Shown: piece after piece, positions 5,774-5,921 of the stretch
Layout: the number at the start of each line of letters is the position of its first letter
Numbering within the stretch: the first letter of the stretch is position 1
Assembly (NCBI GenBank): GCA_964552205.1
Contig: CAZKFT010000077.1
Location: 1 to 5,921 of the forward strand
DNA: 5,921 nucleotides
Source: JAIVGZ01 sp964552205
Lineage (GTDB): Bacteria; Pseudomonadota; Gammaproteobacteria; Natronospirales; JAIVGZ01
Reading direction: 5' to 3'
Position numbers and translations under genes: made by a program
The notes under the pieces: generated by a model
The model's input: only the letters and a program-made list of their open reading frames with translations
Databases searched by the model: none
What the model was told of the DNA's origin: nothing

Positions 5774-5794
5774 TCAAGGAGCGCTCTCAACTCT

Positions 5795-5811
5795 GTTTTT
5801 TAATAAAAAAC
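5795..5811. repeat. Inverted repeat, 7-bp arms, 3-nt centre
   Basis: GTTTTTT and AAAAAAC flank AAT. The arms are perfectly complementary but almost all A/T, so chance is possible. Confidence 0.5.
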
Positions 5812-5814
5812 CAT

Positions 5815-5830
5815 GGATATAAAAATATCC
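5815..5830. repeat. Inverted repeat, 6-bp arms, AAAA loop, followed by T run
   Basis: GGATAT and ATATCC flank AAAA, with TTTTT at 5831-5835. It looks like a small hairpin or a dyad operator; its short three-base gap from the previous inverted repeat suggests a common site. Confidence 0.5.
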
Positions 5831-5872
5831 TTTTTAATGAGATAGAATTGCATTGATTTTCAAAATTTTAGA

Positions 5873-5921
5873 ATGGCAAATTTACAACAACCTAGATCTT
5901 CTCGCCTCAAAAAGTTCATCA
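5873..5921 (+). CDS. Start of an unknown gene leaving the right edge
   Basis: An ATG at 5873 opens 16 codons (MANLQQPRSSRLKKFI) that run past the window end. It is preceded by an AT-rich stretch like those before the other starts, and it is divergent from the WD40 gene with a 99-nt gap typical of this window. The visible part is a short basic N-terminus and says nothing about function. The call rests on spacing and context only. Confidence 0.45.
   Translation, partial: MANLQQPRSSRLKKFI

Larger units (their letters stand above)
5774..5872. promoter_or_regulatory. Divergent promoter region with two tandem inverted repeats
   Basis: This 99-nt AT-rich gap lies between outward-facing start codons. 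It contains two adjacent perfect inverted repeats: GTTTTTT-AAT-AAAAAAC (5795-5811) and GGATAT-AAAA-ATATCC (5815-5830). The second is followed by TTTTT. Since the region lies upstream of both genes, promoter or regulator binding is more likely than termination. Confidence 0.45.

Noticed and set aside
1..5921. tRNA genes, CRISPR arrays, insertion sequences and long repeats
   Set aside because: Nothing resembling a tRNA cloverleaf, spaced repeats, a transposase or terminal inverted repeats was seen on either strand.

Overview
The window looks like part of a large nucleocytoplasmic DNA virus (Nucleocytoviricota) genome. It holds compact, intron-free genes on both strands, separated by 40-130 nt AT-rich gaps or by overlapping stop codons. 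There are no bacterial ribosome-binding sites. The protein types are eukaryote-facing: two F-box-like proteins, a WD40 propeller, and a lysine-rich protein with an NLS-like N-terminus that resembles a viral ssDNA-binding protein. Two further genes are of bacterial type. Base composition is moderate, roughly 40% G+C by eye. I cannot name the virus family. The Marseillevirus-type AAATATTT promoter word was not seen, and one possible Mimiviridae-like AAAATTGA word occurs only once.

Layout from left to right: a minus-strand beta-propeller gene resembling glucose/sorbosone dehydrogenases runs off the left edge (1-539). It is divergent from a plus-strand gene (673-1770) whose C-terminal two thirds resemble the gp2.5-like ssDNA-binding proteins of giant viruses. 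A small unknown plus-strand gene (1862-2276) appears to be interrupted by a one-base frameshift. Its stop codon interlocks in TTATAA with that of a minus-strand gene (2271-3215), which joins an F-box to a zinc-binding module with XPA-like spacing. A 73-nt divergent promoter gap follows. Then come a zeta-toxin-like P-loop kinase (3289-4092) and, 42 nt downstream on the same strand, a small protein with the hallmark of the Panacea/DUF4065 (SocA/GepA) antitoxin family (4135-4482). A minus-strand seven-blade WD40 protein with a weak N-terminal F-box (4586-5773) is divergent from a gene that leaves the right edge (5873 onward).

The most interesting unit is 3289-4482: a zeta-like kinase followed directly by a Panacea-like protein, which has the layout of a type II toxin-antitoxin pair but in an apparent eukaryotic-virus genome. 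It is flanked by two F-box-type genes, which would normally direct host SCF ubiquitin ligases to chosen substrates. Whether these genes act together is inference. Several genes end with AATAAA overlapping or touching the stop codon, which may be a 3'-end processing signal. All assignments come from reading motifs by eye; no database search was done.
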